Source: Albidovulum litorale (lineage in GTDB: Bacteria; Pseudomonadota; Alphaproteobacteria; Rhodobacterales; Rhodobacteraceae). From it: DNA of 64,000 nt. The notes under the pieces are model-generated. The model saw only the letters and a list, made by a program, of their open reading frames with translations, was not told where the DNA came from and did not search any database. A program made the position numbers and the translations under genes. Location: the NCBI RefSeq assembly GCF_025751495.1, contig NZ_JAOWKZ010000003.1, positions 62,001-126,000 of the forward strand. The letters run 5' to 3'. This document shows positions 8,063 through 16,075 of this stretch, one piece after another (position 1 is the stretch's first letter; the number at the start of each line of letters is the position of its first letter).

Positions 8063-8547
8063 CAGCGCACCTCCTCGTTCAGCACGAGGCGGAACTTCGG
8101 CTTGCCGGTGCGGACCGTGCGCGCGGGCTCGAAGCCCTTGCGCCAGCTTTCCGGCAGCGCCGTGTATTTGCGCTCGGACACCGACAGCTTGGTCTCGATG
8201 AATTCCGCCGGGTCCTCGCCCGCCGAGGCGATGTTCTCGGCGATCTGCGCCAGCAACGCCTGATCCCAGTCGATGCGCTTGGGCAGTTCGGCAATCACGG
8301 TGACGCCGTCATCCTCGAACCGGATCGTGCCGGTGTCCTTGCCCGCCTCCTGGCGGGTGTCCTGGGCGCGGTCGGCGTACTTGAGGGAGATGGCACCGTC
8401 GAGCCAGCCCGCGACCGACTTCGCCTGCGTCAGCTGCTCCTCCGCCGCGCCTTTCAGCAGCGCGAGCTGATCGGCGGGCAGCGCCGCGATCTGGCCCACC
8501 GGCATGCGGTGGATATCGGCAAGGGTGATGTGATTGGAGATCGTCAT
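8062..8547 (-). CDS. Hypothetical phage protein
   Basis: A 161-residue protein starting MTISNHITLADIHRMP. It has an N-terminal helical segment, a central strand-rich stretch (TIRFEDDGVTVIAELP) and a basic C-terminus. No catalytic motif is seen and no family is assigned. A strong ribosome site (GAGGGGGC) precedes this start; an upstream-extended frame overlaps the HTH gene and reads as non-coding. It couples to the ATPase gene (one-base overlap), so a role in the recombination module is likely. Confidence 0.65.
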   Translation of the reverse strand: MTISNHITLADIHRMPVGQIAALPADQLALLKGAAEEQLTQAKSVAGWLDGAISLKYADRAQDTRQEAGKDTGTIRFEDDGVTVIAELPKRIDWDQALLAQIAENIASAGEDPAEFIETKLSVSERKYTALPESWRKGFEPARTVRTGKPKFRLVLNEEVR

Positions 8548-8558
8548 GTTCCGCCCCC

Positions 8559-8768
8559 TCACGCCGACATCGGACGATGGGGTTCGTGATCCACGCCGCG
8601 GATCTGTTCGGCCTCGAAGGCCTCGACATCCTCGAGCCGGTAGATCACCCGGCCGCCGAGCTTGATGAATTTCGGGCCTTCGCCCGTCCACCGCCAGCGC
8701 TCCAGCGTGCGGTGCGAAATGTTCCAGCGAGCCGCCAGCTCGATCTGGGAAAGGTGCCTGGTCGCCAT
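8559..8768 (-). CDS. Excisionase-like helix-turn-helix protein
   Basis: A 69-residue DNA-binding protein of the AlpA/MerR-like excisionase type. It reads LSQIELAARWNISHRTLERW (helix-turn-helix), then GPKFIKLGGRVIYRLEDVEAFE, the beta-hairpin and wing typical of this family. It may control excision or the operon. A near-perfect ribosome site (AAGGAGG) sits before its ATG. It is the first gene of the minus-strand replication operon, so it could also be its autoregulator. Confidence 0.8.
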   Translation of the reverse strand: MATRHLSQIELAARWNISHRTLERWRWTGEGPKFIKLGGRVIYRLEDVEAFEAEQIRGVDHEPHRPMSA

Positions 8769-8888
8769 GTGAACCTCCTTGGGATTTCTGCGAACACTTG
8801 CGGGTTCAACATGGCGGAGGGGGTGGGAGGCGTTGGGGAGGCAGCCGGGAGGCAAAGCGGGAGTTCGGAAAGATCTTCGCGTCGAAAC

Positions 8889-8918
8889 TAAAAAAGGCCG
8901 CCCCAAAGGACGGCCTCT
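8889..8918 (-). terminator. Rho-independent terminator
   Basis: On the minus strand AGGCCGTCC, a 4-base loop and GGGCGGCCT form a 9-bp stem with one mismatch (8895-8903 with 8908-8916), followed by a run of T. It would end transcription from the gene at 9,006-9,563 and so insulate the replication operon. Confidence 0.75.
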
Positions 8919-9005
8919 TTCAACGATCATGCAGGCGTGGCGTCACCTGCAGAAGTGGCTCAGGGCCAAGACCCTCTTGGACGCCCGCATCCTGCAACGC
9001 ACAGA

Positions 9006-9563
9006 TTACCCGTCGATATCCCACAGGTAGTTGATGTTCCGGACATAGGTCTCGATCTTTTGCACATCGCCATCTTGAATAAGGGACTGATGAAAGATGC
9101 CGCGACCTGTCGAACGCAAGGAAGGCGTGTCGGTCATCTCGCCAAAGGTGATCGACCAAGAATCCTCGTGCTTGGCCGCGACCACATCGTTGATGACCCG
9201 GGTAACCTCTTCCCGGTACACGCGCTTCTGGTTGTCGCTCAGACGGGCAGCAGACATCGAGTTGAACACGATGGTCACGCCGCCCTTCCGCTCGCCGATC
9301 ATGGAAACTGCGTGCAGAAGGCCAGCCATGAGCAGCGCCTCCACGCAGGGAATGATTCGCTCATCATGGTCTTCATCCCAGATGATCGCGACGTTCTGGA
9401 CAGCAGCCTGCTGACGCAGTTCGCCTTTTTCCGAACGCCAAGACAACGCTTGAACCACGGAATAGTGCGTGCCGCGGCCGATGTGCCCCGTCGGAGCGGG
9501 CTCATCGTAGATGCAGTGAAGGTGGGGGGAATATTTCGGGGTGTCATGCATGGGCATGAGCAT
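9006..9563 (-). CDS. Conserved-looking hypothetical protein
   Basis: A 185-residue soluble protein starting MLMPMHDTPKYSPH. I do not recognise it. Notable stretches are IGRGTHYSVVQALSW, NVAIIWDEDHDERIIP (acidic, strand-like) and GGVTIVFNS. The start is chosen for its GGAAAGGA-type ribosome site; a 30-codon extension upstream is open but unsupported. It has its own terminator downstream and a 186-bp gap upstream, so it may be a separate transcript from the 9,750-11,898 pair. Being cargo beside the control region, it could belong to an accessory function. Confidence 0.6.
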   Translation of the reverse strand: MLMPMHDTPKYSPHLHCIYDEPAPTGHIGRGTHYSVVQALSWRSEKGELRQQAAVQNVAIIWDEDHDERIIPCVEALLMAGLLHAVSMIGERKGGVTIVFNSMSAARLSDNQKRVYREEVTRVINDVVAAKHEDSWSITFGEMTDTPSLRSTGRGIFHQSLIQDGDVQKIETYVRNINYLWDIDG

Positions 9564-9749
9564 TTCCTTTCCATTAGAACTGTTTCTGATGGCTCGCGCC
9601 ATCGCTCTTCGCAGGTTCCCCTGCCGCGCTGCAGCCTTCCGGCATTCACGCATGACCCCGGGCCTCTCAGCCCGACCGTCTCACCAGACGTAGAGGCGGC
9701 GCACTCTCGTTTCAAGTGCGTAGCCTAGTGAAATGGGGCGAAACACCAA

Positions 9750-10679
9750 TCAGGGCTCGATCCAGCAATTCCCGTCGTCGAACTTGATGAAGGATTGCCA
9801 ATCCTCGCGTCGGCCGAAGGCTTTCTTGAGCGAGTTCACCTGTCCGCCATAGCCTGCCTCTTCCAGCACGGCTGCCACCCGCAGAACCGGTGATCCGGAC
9901 CAGTATGCGGCAAACAGGATCTGGAGAAGGAGCCGCTGCTTGTCGCCGCCGAAGGTAAGGGTCTTGTCACCATGCCAAACGAGTCCGCAGTCATCCGAAT
10001 GATCGATGGGAAGTCGCCGCTGCGCTTGCCCGGGGAACACGCGCGCCGCGAGGACGTGCGGCGAGATCGCGAGCTTGGCCGGATCATCCGCAACATCCGC
10101 TACGTTGATGATGTGGTTGCGTTTCTGGGCGGTCGCCGGGATACGCTCGCCGGGTGTGGAGGTCAGAATGATGCGGATTTCCTGCGGCGGCTTGCGCCCG
10201 ATCAGCGCCTCGAGCTGCGTCCAGACTCCCGGATCGCCAAGCCGCCGGGCAAACCAGACGGGCACCGGGGCCTTCGCTCCGGCGAGCTTGATGGTTCCAA
10301 CCTCCCAGACGAGATCCGTGACCAAGGACGTCGGGCGTGAGGGCCCGGCACGCTCGAACGCCACCAGCATCTTGGCAAGGGCCAGACCGTAGTCGACCCT
10401 GCACGCCGCGATGCCCTCATGGGCGACCTGCACCCAGCGGCCGGTGCTGTCATGATAGCCGAATGATTTCAGCTCGGCCGACCAGGTAGCCTCAATGGGT
10501 TCATCCTCATAGTCGTCCATCGCGGCGACGACCGGGACATGCCCGCCCGACACCAACAGCTTGGCCGCGATCAAAGCGTCGGTCGCGCTGCGCGAAACCT
10601 GGTGCAGCGCCGATGTCTGGAGCGACATGCTGCGGGCTTCAATGACCCGCAGCAGAAGGTCGATCGCACGCTTACTCAA
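9750..10679 (-). CDS. Unrecognised protein with possible C-terminal winged helix
   Basis: A 309-residue protein with no family I recognise. The C-terminal 75 residues resemble a winged helix-turn-helix. They comprise a strand (LTFGGDKQRLLLQ), helices (RVAAVLEEAGY, then QVNSLKKAFGRR) and a closing hairpin FIKFDDGNCWIEP. The N-terminal part is alpha/beta and has a short acidic stretch (MDDYEDEPIE). Its ATG overlaps the 3' end of the 408-residue gene by 8 bp, so the two are translated together and probably work as a pair. They face the HTH/ImmA regulators across two operator-like palindromes. Confidence 0.6.
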   Translation of the reverse strand: MSKRAIDLLLRVIEARSMSLQTSALHQVSRSATDALIAAKLLVSGGHVPVVAAMDDYEDEPIEATWSAELKSFGYHDSTGRWVQVAHEGIAACRVDYGLALAKMLVAFERAGPSRPTSLVTDLVWEVGTIKLAGAKAPVPVWFARRLGDPGVWTQLEALIGRKPPQEIRIILTSTPGERIPATAQKRNHIINVADVADDPAKLAISPHVLAARVFPGQAQRRLPIDHSDDCGLVWHGDKTLTFGGDKQRLLLQILFAAYWSGSPVLRVAAVLEEAGYGGQVNSLKKAFGRREDWQSFIKFDDGNCWIEP

Positions 10680-11898
10680 AGACGTCGCCTTCGTCGTTGT
10701 CGTCTTTCAGGATGCCCCAGAGCCGCAGATACTTCTCGCCGATCAGGCGCTCCTGCGGGGTCATGTCCTTCAGATTGCAACCATGCGGCATGGTCACGGT
10801 CAGCGACAGCGACTTGCCCCGCCCGCCATCGGGGCCCGGGTGGAACTTGATGGTGAAGCGCGCACGGGTGACAACCCATTCCGCCGCGTCGCCGACGCCA
10901 CCCAAGATCCGCGCGCCGCCACCGATGTCGAGGCCAATCCGGTGCTCCGCCATCTGCCAGATCGTCCGGTCGGCACCCGACATGGATTCGAGCGTGATGC
11001 GCTCCTTCGCATCGCCCAGATCCATCAGGCGCAATTCCTTGACGGTCACGCCGGCAATCCCGTCGGCCGGGTCAGTCGGGAAGTCGAAAGGCCGCAGCAG
11101 CATGCTGAGATCGTATTCGCGCAGCGGCAGCGACTGCTTTTCATCGAGGGTGATGCCCAGCAGGTCGCGCGCCATGTACCGGGTCAGATCGATCCGGTCC
11201 TCGCGCGTCTTTGCCACGACCTCGATCACCCCGGTCGCTGCCTCATAGGTCAGCGCCGCCTCGAAGACCGGCTTCACGATCCGACGCGACAGGGTGCTGT
11301 TGGCGTCGAAGCCCAGCATATCCTCGGGACGCCCCTCCCGGTAGACCGCGACTTGGACGAGTTCGCATTCCTCGCCCTCGAGGATCACCCGGTGGCGGTC
11401 GAAGATGTCGACATGGACGTTGGGGGTTTCGAACCGCGCGCGGATCGCGGCAGTGAAAGCCGCGAGCGAGACCGGGTCTTTCTTCACCGCGAGATCGGGA
11501 TCGACGCCGAACCCGCTCCACGACCGCCCGCGGCGGCGCTCGTCATTGTAGCGCACCTCTTCGGCCAGGCGGAACCGGTCGTTCTCGTTGAGGAAAACCC
11601 AGAGCGAGCGGTTGTTGGCCCCCTCAAGCGTATCGAAGACCGCGCGGTTCACGACGACGTTCTGCAACGCGTTCTGGCCGGGCTCATCCGCCAGCGCCGC
11701 CACGCGGGCCGCATCGAGGACGACGCGCTGCTTTTCGTCATCGGACATGGCGTCGACGGCCTTGATCAGCGGCTCCACCACCTCGGGCTCGGGCTTCGTC
11801 CAGTCGATGGGCGCAAGCGAGGTGAACCCGCCAGCAGTGAAGTAATCCTGCAGACGGATCACGGGGGTCTTGCGGAGAAACGCGGCGATGGCGGTCAT
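10672..11898 (-). CDS. Unrecognised 408-residue protein, partner of downstream gene
   Basis: The protein starts MTAIAAFLRKTPVIRLQDYF. It has no transmembrane segment or signal peptide and no catalytic motif that I can name. The centre is mixed alpha/beta (HVDIFDRHRVILEGEECELV) and the C-terminus ends in an acidic tail, DDNDEGDVFE. The start was chosen at ATG 11,898, where an upstream purine-rich stretch (AAAGGG) is present; an extended frame upstream would run through the operators. It lies first in a two-gene unit divergent from the HTH regulator. Context suggests regulated cargo (defence, toxin or lysogeny function), which is inference. Confidence 0.6.
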   Translation of the reverse strand: MTAIAAFLRKTPVIRLQDYFTAGGFTSLAPIDWTKPEPEVVEPLIKAVDAMSDDEKQRVVLDAARVAALADEPGQNALQNVVVNRAVFDTLEGANNRSLWVFLNENDRFRLAEEVRYNDERRRGRSWSGFGVDPDLAVKKDPVSLAAFTAAIRARFETPNVHVDIFDRHRVILEGEECELVQVAVYREGRPEDMLGFDANSTLSRRIVKPVFEAALTYEAATGVIEVVAKTREDRIDLTRYMARDLLGITLDEKQSLPLREYDLSMLLRPFDFPTDPADGIAGVTVKELRLMDLGDAKERITLESMSGADRTIWQMAEHRIGLDIGGGARILGGVGDAAEWVVTRARFTIKFHPGPDGGRGKSLSLTVTMPHGCNLKDMTPQERLIGEKYLRLWGILKDDNDEGDVFE

Positions 11899-11954
11899 GA
11901 GAGCCCTTTCTTTGGCCGGGGAGGAGGACAGAATCGCGAAAATGCGATACAATG

Positions 11955-12025
11955 TTGTTCGATACATACCGAACAAATCGCCACGTCTACTTGCGTGGAA
12001 CAATTTTGTTCGGCATAGCGAACAA
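11955..12025. promoter_or_regulatory. Paired operator palindromes between divergent units
   Basis: Two perfect 7-bp inverted repeats share the same half-site. TTGTTCG-N8-CGAACAA spans 11,955-11,976 and TTGTTCG-N6-CGAACAA spans 12,006-12,025. They are 29 bp apart in the 161-bp gap between the HTH regulator gene and the 408-residue gene. Placement and symmetry fit binding by the HTH protein, repressing one or both directions. The unequal spacers are unusual for one dimeric repressor. Confidence 0.7.
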
Positions 12026-12059
12026 GCGTTCTCCAACCAAGGAAACCAAGGATGATACG

Positions 12060-12380
12060 ATGACCACGTCCCTCGGCGCGAAGATCAAGCGTCACCGTCA
12101 GGAAAAGGGATATTCCCTCGACAAGCTCGCCGAGCTGACCGACTCCAGCAAGAGCTATCTTTGGGAACTCGAGAACCGCGATACGCGAAAACCGTCGGGC
12201 GAGAAGCTGACCCGCATCGCCCAGGCTCTGGAGGTCACGACCGACTACCTGCTGGATGACAGCGAGGAGCCCAGCGACGAGGTTCTGAAGGAGGCATTCT
12301 TCCGCAAGTTCAGCAAGCTCGCCCCCGAAGACCAGCAGAAAATCAACCAGATGATCGACATGTGGGGAAAGAAGGATTGA
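12060..12380 (+). CDS. XRE-family HTH regulator (cI-like)
   Basis: A 106-residue repressor-type protein. A classical XRE helix-turn-helix fills residues about 5-62 (GAKIKRHRQEKGYSLDKLAE then SKSYLWELENRD), ending TTDYLLDD. A helical C-terminal segment follows (KFSKLAPEDQQKINQMIDMW). It lacks a LexA-type cleavage domain, consistent with control by the ImmA/IrrE peptidase encoded next. ATG at 12,060 has AAGGA upstream. The neighbouring palindromes are its likely binding sites. Confidence 0.85.
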   Translation: MTTSLGAKIKRHRQEKGYSLDKLAELTDSSKSYLWELENRDTRKPSGEKLTRIAQALEVTTDYLLDDSEEPSDEVLKEAFFRKFSKLAPEDQQKINQMIDMWGKKD

Positions 12381-13297
12381 GTCTGCCGACGACGCCGAAG
12401 GGGTGGGCTATCCGCCTGACACAGATCCTGTCGATGGTCCAAGGAACCCATGGCCTTCCGCGGTTCCCCATCGATGTGGCCGCGCTCGCGCAGGATTTCT
12501 CGCGTCAGGTGTTTCCGGACGCGCCGATCACCATCGTGAAGGGGCTTGCGCTGTCCAAGGGCGTCGAAGGCATGCTGATGCCGCATCCCAGCGGCTCCGG
12601 CGAGTGGGGCGTTGTCTACAACGAGACCATCCGGTCGGCGGGGCGGCGCAACTTCACGCTGGCGCATGAGCTGGGGCACTACCTCCTGCACCGGCAGGCC
12701 AACCCGCGTGGGCTGGAATGTACCAGCCGCAACATGGCCGACTGGGACGAGGCTCGGAACAGGATCGAGGCAGAGGCGAACACATTCGCCTCCTACCTGC
12801 TGATGCCCCTCGACGATTTCCGCGAGCAGATCAAAGGCCGGATCATCGATATCGACGTGATGACCGAGCTCGCGGATCGGTATGCCGTCTCCCTGACGGC
12901 CGCGATCCTGAAATGGATGACCATCACCGACAAGCGCGCGATGATCGTGGTTGGCAAGGAGGGCTTCATCGACTGGGCCTGGTCTAGCGAGCCGCTGTTG
13001 AAGTCCGGGGTTTTCTACAGGGCACGGCAAGAGGTGATCGAATTGCCGCCCGCCTCGCTTGCCGCGCAAGAGGTGGACGGCGAAGAGGGGCGCTACGGCT
13101 GTCGCCATCCGGCTGGCATCTGGCTCGGCTCTGAACCGGTCCACGAGATGACCGTGTTCTCACCCAGCAATGATCAGATGACGATCTCGCTTCTGCTCTA
13201 CCCCGACCGCGCCCCATCGCGATGGGAGATGGCGGAACTGGAGGAAGAGCCTGTCCTCGACAGCTTCGACAAGTTCATGGACGGCCGGACGAGTTGA
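12362..13297 (+). CDS. ImmA/IrrE-family metallopeptidase
   Basis: A 311-residue protein with the zinc-protease motif HELGH (H102, E103, H106), preceded by RRNFTLA and followed by a downstream acidic helix (EAEANTFASYLLMP), the hallmark of ImmA/IrrE proteins. ImmA cleaves its cognate XRE repressor to induce mobile elements; IrrE-like members respond to DNA damage. The gene overlaps the end of the HTH gene by 19 bp. A GTG start at 12,362 is assumed, with no ribosome site of its own, so translation is presumably coupled. The region after about residue 200 is an extra C-terminal portion of unknown role. Confidence 0.85.
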   Translation: MGKEGLSLPTTPKGWAIRLTQILSMVQGTHGLPRFPIDVAALAQDFSRQVFPDAPITIVKGLALSKGVEGMLMPHPSGSGEWGVVYNETIRSAGRRNFTLAHELGHYLLHRQANPRGLECTSRNMADWDEARNRIEAEANTFASYLLMPLDDFREQIKGRIIDIDVMTELADRYAVSLTAAILKWMTITDKRAMIVVGKEGFIDWAWSSEPLLKSGVFYRARQEVIELPPASLAAQEVDGEEGRYGCRHPAGIWLGSEPVHEMTVFSPSNDQMTISLLLYPDRAPSRWEMAELEEEPVLDSFDKFMDGRTS

Positions 13298-13418
13298 TTC
13301 GCCATAGCCGCCCGACCGAGAGATAAGCGAGGGGACATTTCAGCTACGCAGATTTTCGCCACGGTGCGCAGCGACCGCATGAGGTCGTAATAAATTGATT
13401 TACTTGATATTTTTCTGA

Positions 13419-13456
13419 TTTCGCGACACATTTCGCCTATCACAACAGTCGCGAAA
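13419..13456. promoter_or_regulatory. Inverted repeat upstream of recombinase cassette
   Basis: TTTCGCGAC at 13,419-13,427 and GTCGCGAAA at 13,448-13,456 form a perfect 9-bp inverted repeat with a 20-bp spacer, and another TTTCGC lies inside the spacer. It sits just ahead of the cassette's first start codon, after an A+T-rich stretch that could hold the promoter. It could be an operator or a recombinase-binding site; nothing in the sequence separates these. Confidence 0.45.
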
Positions 13457-13463
13457 ACCCGCC

Positions 13464-13712
13464 ATGTCCATTCCCTCCGAAGACCCGGTTTCCGGGCCCA
13501 ATCCTCTATGCCCTGAACGCATGTCCCCTGATGCTCGGCTTGCCGAGCTGGGGCGCATCCTCGCCGCAGGCGTCGTTCGCCTGAATGCCGGGAAGTCCAG
13601 TTCTTTATCGCCCGCCGACGGAGACAGTTCCGTGGACTACCCGCCCCGAAAGAGCGGTGGTCGTCGCAGGAAACGCATCCGCATCGGAGGAATTGATGAA
13701 GCATCACAGTAA
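13464..13712 (+). CDS. Small protein of the DUF2924-recombinase cassette
   Basis: An 82-residue protein starting MSIPSEDPVSGPNPLCPERM. A short helix (DARLAELGRILAAGVVRL) is followed by a disordered Ser-rich part and a basic tail (GGRRRKRIRIGG). I recall similar small proteins ahead of DUF2924 genes in Rhodobacteraceae elements; no function is known. It overlaps the DUF2924 gene by 17 bp. No clear ribosome site precedes the ATG. Confidence 0.6.
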   Translation: MSIPSEDPVSGPNPLCPERMSPDARLAELGRILAAGVVRLNAGKSSSLSPADGDSSVDYPPRKSGGRRRKRIRIGGIDEASQ

Positions 13713-14193
13713 GATAACGCCGCCCAAACCCGGGCAGGACGCACGCCTGGACCAAAGCGTCCTGTCGCGCATCGCCGCGCTCAAGGCCATGTCGGTGAAA
13801 GAGCTGAAGGCCGAATGGGAACGGCTCCTCGGCAGTGCCGCACCGAACAACAGCCGCGCCTTTCTCGAGGCCCGCATCGCCTATCGCCTGCAGGAACTGA
13901 CCTATTGCGGGCCCGACCACGAGACCCGCCGCATGCTGGACCTGCTCGCCGACGAGGTCGAGGGCGTCTCCCGTCGCAAGAACCAGATCGCGGATCCCCG
14001 CAATCCGGTGGCAGGCACGCGGTTGATCCGGGAATGGAACGGGGTCGAGCACATCATCACCGTGCTGAAGGACGGTTTCGAGTGGCAGGGCCGCAAGTAC
14101 AAATCGCTCTCCGGCATCGCGCGCGAAATCACCGGCGTGCGCTGGAACGGCTATCGCTTCTTCGGGCTGCAGGTCCGATCGCGGGAGGTTTGA
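13696..14193 (+). CDS. DUF2924 domain protein
   Basis: A 165-residue protein with the DUF2924 pattern. The helical N-terminal half contains SVKELKAEWERLLG and RAFLEARIAYRLQELTY. The C-terminal part reads GTRLIREWNGVEHIITVLKD then YKSLSGIAREITGVRWNGYRFF, a compact region like those proposed to bind DNA. These proteins are almost always encoded directly upstream of a large serine recombinase, as here (2 bp gap), and probably assist or regulate it. The start at 13,696 has a strong ribosome site (GGAGG). Confidence 0.85.
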   Translation: MKHHSKITPPKPGQDARLDQSVLSRIAALKAMSVKELKAEWERLLGSAAPNNSRAFLEARIAYRLQELTYCGPDHETRRMLDLLADEVEGVSRRKNQIADPRNPVAGTRLIREWNGVEHIITVLKDGFEWQGRKYKSLSGIAREITGVRWNGYRFFGLQVRSREV

Positions 14194-14195
14194 CC

Positions 14196-15527
14196 ATGGA
14201 CATGAACACGCGCCCCGGCCGCCGCCTGCGCTGCGCCATCTACACCCGCAAGTCGAGCGAAGAAGGGCTCGACATGGAGTTCAACAGCCTCGACGCCCAG
14301 CGGGAGGCCTGCGAAGCCTATATCGCTAGCCAGAAATCCGAGGGCTGGGTCGCCACCCGCGACCGCTATGACGACGGCGGCTTCTCGGGCGGCAATCTGG
14401 ACCGGCCGGGACTGAAACAGCTGCTGGCCGACATCGACGACGGGCTGATCGACGTGGTCGTGGTCTACAAGATCGACCGACTCAGCCGCGCCCTGATGGA
14501 TTTCTCGAAGCTGGTCGAGGTCTTGGACCGTAACGGCGTCACCTTCGTCTCGGTCACGCAGTCCTTCAACACGACCACCTCGATGGGGCGGCTGACGCTG
14601 AACATCCTGCTCAGCTTCGCCCAGTTCGAGCGCGAGGTCATCGGCGAACGCATCCGGGACAAGGTCGCCGCCTCGCGCAAGCGCGGGATCTGGATGGGAG
14701 GCTATGTGCCGCTTGGCTACGATGTGCAAGACCGCAAGCTGGTGATCAACGAGGCTGAGGCCGCCTCGGTGCGCCGGGTCTTCGACCGGTTCGTCGAACT
14801 CGGCTCGGCCACGATGCTGGCGAAGGAGCTGCGGCGGGAGGGGTTTCGCAGCAAGCAGGGCACGTTGATCGACAAGGGCTACCTCTATAGGGTGCTCCGC
14901 AATCGCGTCTATCGCGGCGAGGCCGTCCACAAGGGCAAGGCCTATCCGGGCGAGCACGAGGCCATCGTCTCTGACAAGGTCTGGGATCAGGTCGACGCCA
15001 TCCTGCAGGGCAACCGCCACGCCCGGTCCAGCAACAGCCGCATGCAGACGCCCGCGCCGCTGAAGGGCCTGATCTTCACCGACACCGGCGCGGCCATGAC
15101 CCCGACCGCGACCAAGAAACGCGGCAAGCTCTACCGCTATTACGTGTCGATGGACGTGATCAAGAACCGCACGGCGGAGGACGATTGCGGTGGCGATCAA
15201 GCACCGGCCCGCCTGCCTGCGGGCATGGTCGAGGACGCCATCGTCACCGAGGTGCGGCGCATCCTGCAGACGCCCGAGGTGGTCACGCAGGTGCTGGCGG
15301 CGCTGAAGCGCGATCAGGTGTCCGAGGCCGAGGCCATCGCGGCGCTGCATGATTTCAACACCCTCTGGGCGCGACTTTTCCCGCTCGAGCAGGCGCGGAT
15401 CGTCCAGCTTCTGGTCCGGCGCGTCACCGTCACCGCCGCCGGGCTCGAGGTCGACATCCGGCGCGAAGGCGTCGCGGGGGTCATCCGCGAGATGATCGCC
15501 CCGCGGGACATGGAGGCCGCCGAATGA
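14196..15527 (+). CDS. Large serine recombinase
   Basis: A 443-residue site-specific recombinase. The resolvase domain contains the nucleophile in IYTRKSSEEG (Ser20), the conserved DRYDDGGFSGG and the YKIDRLSRA motif. A recombinase domain follows (RGIWMGGYVPLGYDV onwards). The zinc-ribbon region appears reduced: only one Cys pair is plausible (DDCGGD). Large serine recombinases integrate and excise phages and integrative elements. The gene is followed by a 4-bp overlapping helper gene. It is the only integrase visible here, so it is the best candidate to move the element. Confidence 0.9.
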   Translation: MDMNTRPGRRLRCAIYTRKSSEEGLDMEFNSLDAQREACEAYIASQKSEGWVATRDRYDDGGFSGGNLDRPGLKQLLADIDDGLIDVVVVYKIDRLSRALMDFSKLVEVLDRNGVTFVSVTQSFNTTTSMGRLTLNILLSFAQFEREVIGERIRDKVAASRKRGIWMGGYVPLGYDVQDRKLVINEAEAASVRRVFDRFVELGSATMLAKELRREGFRSKQGTLIDKGYLYRVLRNRVYRGEAVHKGKAYPGEHEAIVSDKVWDQVDAILQGNRHARSSNSRMQTPAPLKGLIFTDTGAAMTPTATKKRGKLYRYYVSMDVIKNRTAEDDCGGDQAPARLPAGMVEDAIVTEVRRILQTPEVVTQVLAALKRDQVSEAEAIAALHDFNTLWARLFPLEQARIVQLLVRRVTVTAAGLEVDIRREGVAGVIREMIAPRDMEAAE

Positions 15528-15904
15528 CCCGAAGCAACGACACCATCCGCGTGCTGATCCCCCTGAAGCTGCGCAAGAAGAACGGGCGGCCCAAGATAGT
15601 GCCGCCCGCCGATTACAGCCCGAGCGAGGATCAGACGCAGGACCCGCACGTCCTGCGCGCCATCGGCCGGGCATGGGGCTGGCGGCGGCGCATGGAGGCA
15701 GGCGAGTTCGCCACGATCCAGGAACTGGCCGAGGCCGTTGGTCTGGCCGAGCGCCACGTCAGCCGCCAGCTGCGCCTCGCCTATCTGGCACCAGAGGTGC
15801 TGAAGCGCCTGACCTGCGGCCGCGAGGCGTCGGCGGTCAGCCTCTACGACCTGTGCTTTCTGGCAGGGGAGACATGGCAGGAGCAGGCCGAGCGGGTTTT
15901 CTAG
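15524..15904 (+). CDS. Recombinase-associated HTH protein
   Basis: A 126-residue protein overlapping the recombinase stop by 4 bp. It has a basic N-terminus (LKLRKKNGRPKIVPP) and a helix-turn-helix in the middle: FATIQELAEAVGLAERHVSRQ (about residues 63-83). It probably acts as a directionality or regulatory factor of the recombinase; this is inferred from linkage and the DNA-binding motif. It is the last gene of the cassette, and the 171 bp beyond contain no gene. Confidence 0.7.
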   Translation: MTRSNDTIRVLIPLKLRKKNGRPKIVPPADYSPSEDQTQDPHVLRAIGRAWGWRRRMEAGEFATIQELAEAVGLAERHVSRQLRLAYLAPEVLKRLTCGREASAVSLYDLCFLAGETWQEQAERVF

Positions 15905-16075
15905 AAAAAGAAAGTCAAGGTTTCCGCGAACTTCCTCCATCCGTGAAGTACCGAATGCTGTGACCCACGACAGTTCTCTGAACTGCCAAAGAGCTGGTCG
16001 ACAGGCCATACTCAGTAGTGTCGGCCAATTCTCACTACTTGACGAAGTGCATCGGGCCAGATCATTTCATGTCTC

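Noticed and set aside
10561-12018. A 485-codon plus-strand frame opposite the 408-residue gene
   Set aside because: It would read through the operator region and has an Arg/His-rich shadow composition; the minus frame has start, coupling and a normal composition.
14151-15674. A 507-codon minus-strand frame across the serine recombinase
   Set aside because: The plus strand carries the recombinase catalytic motifs; the opposite frame is a shadow.
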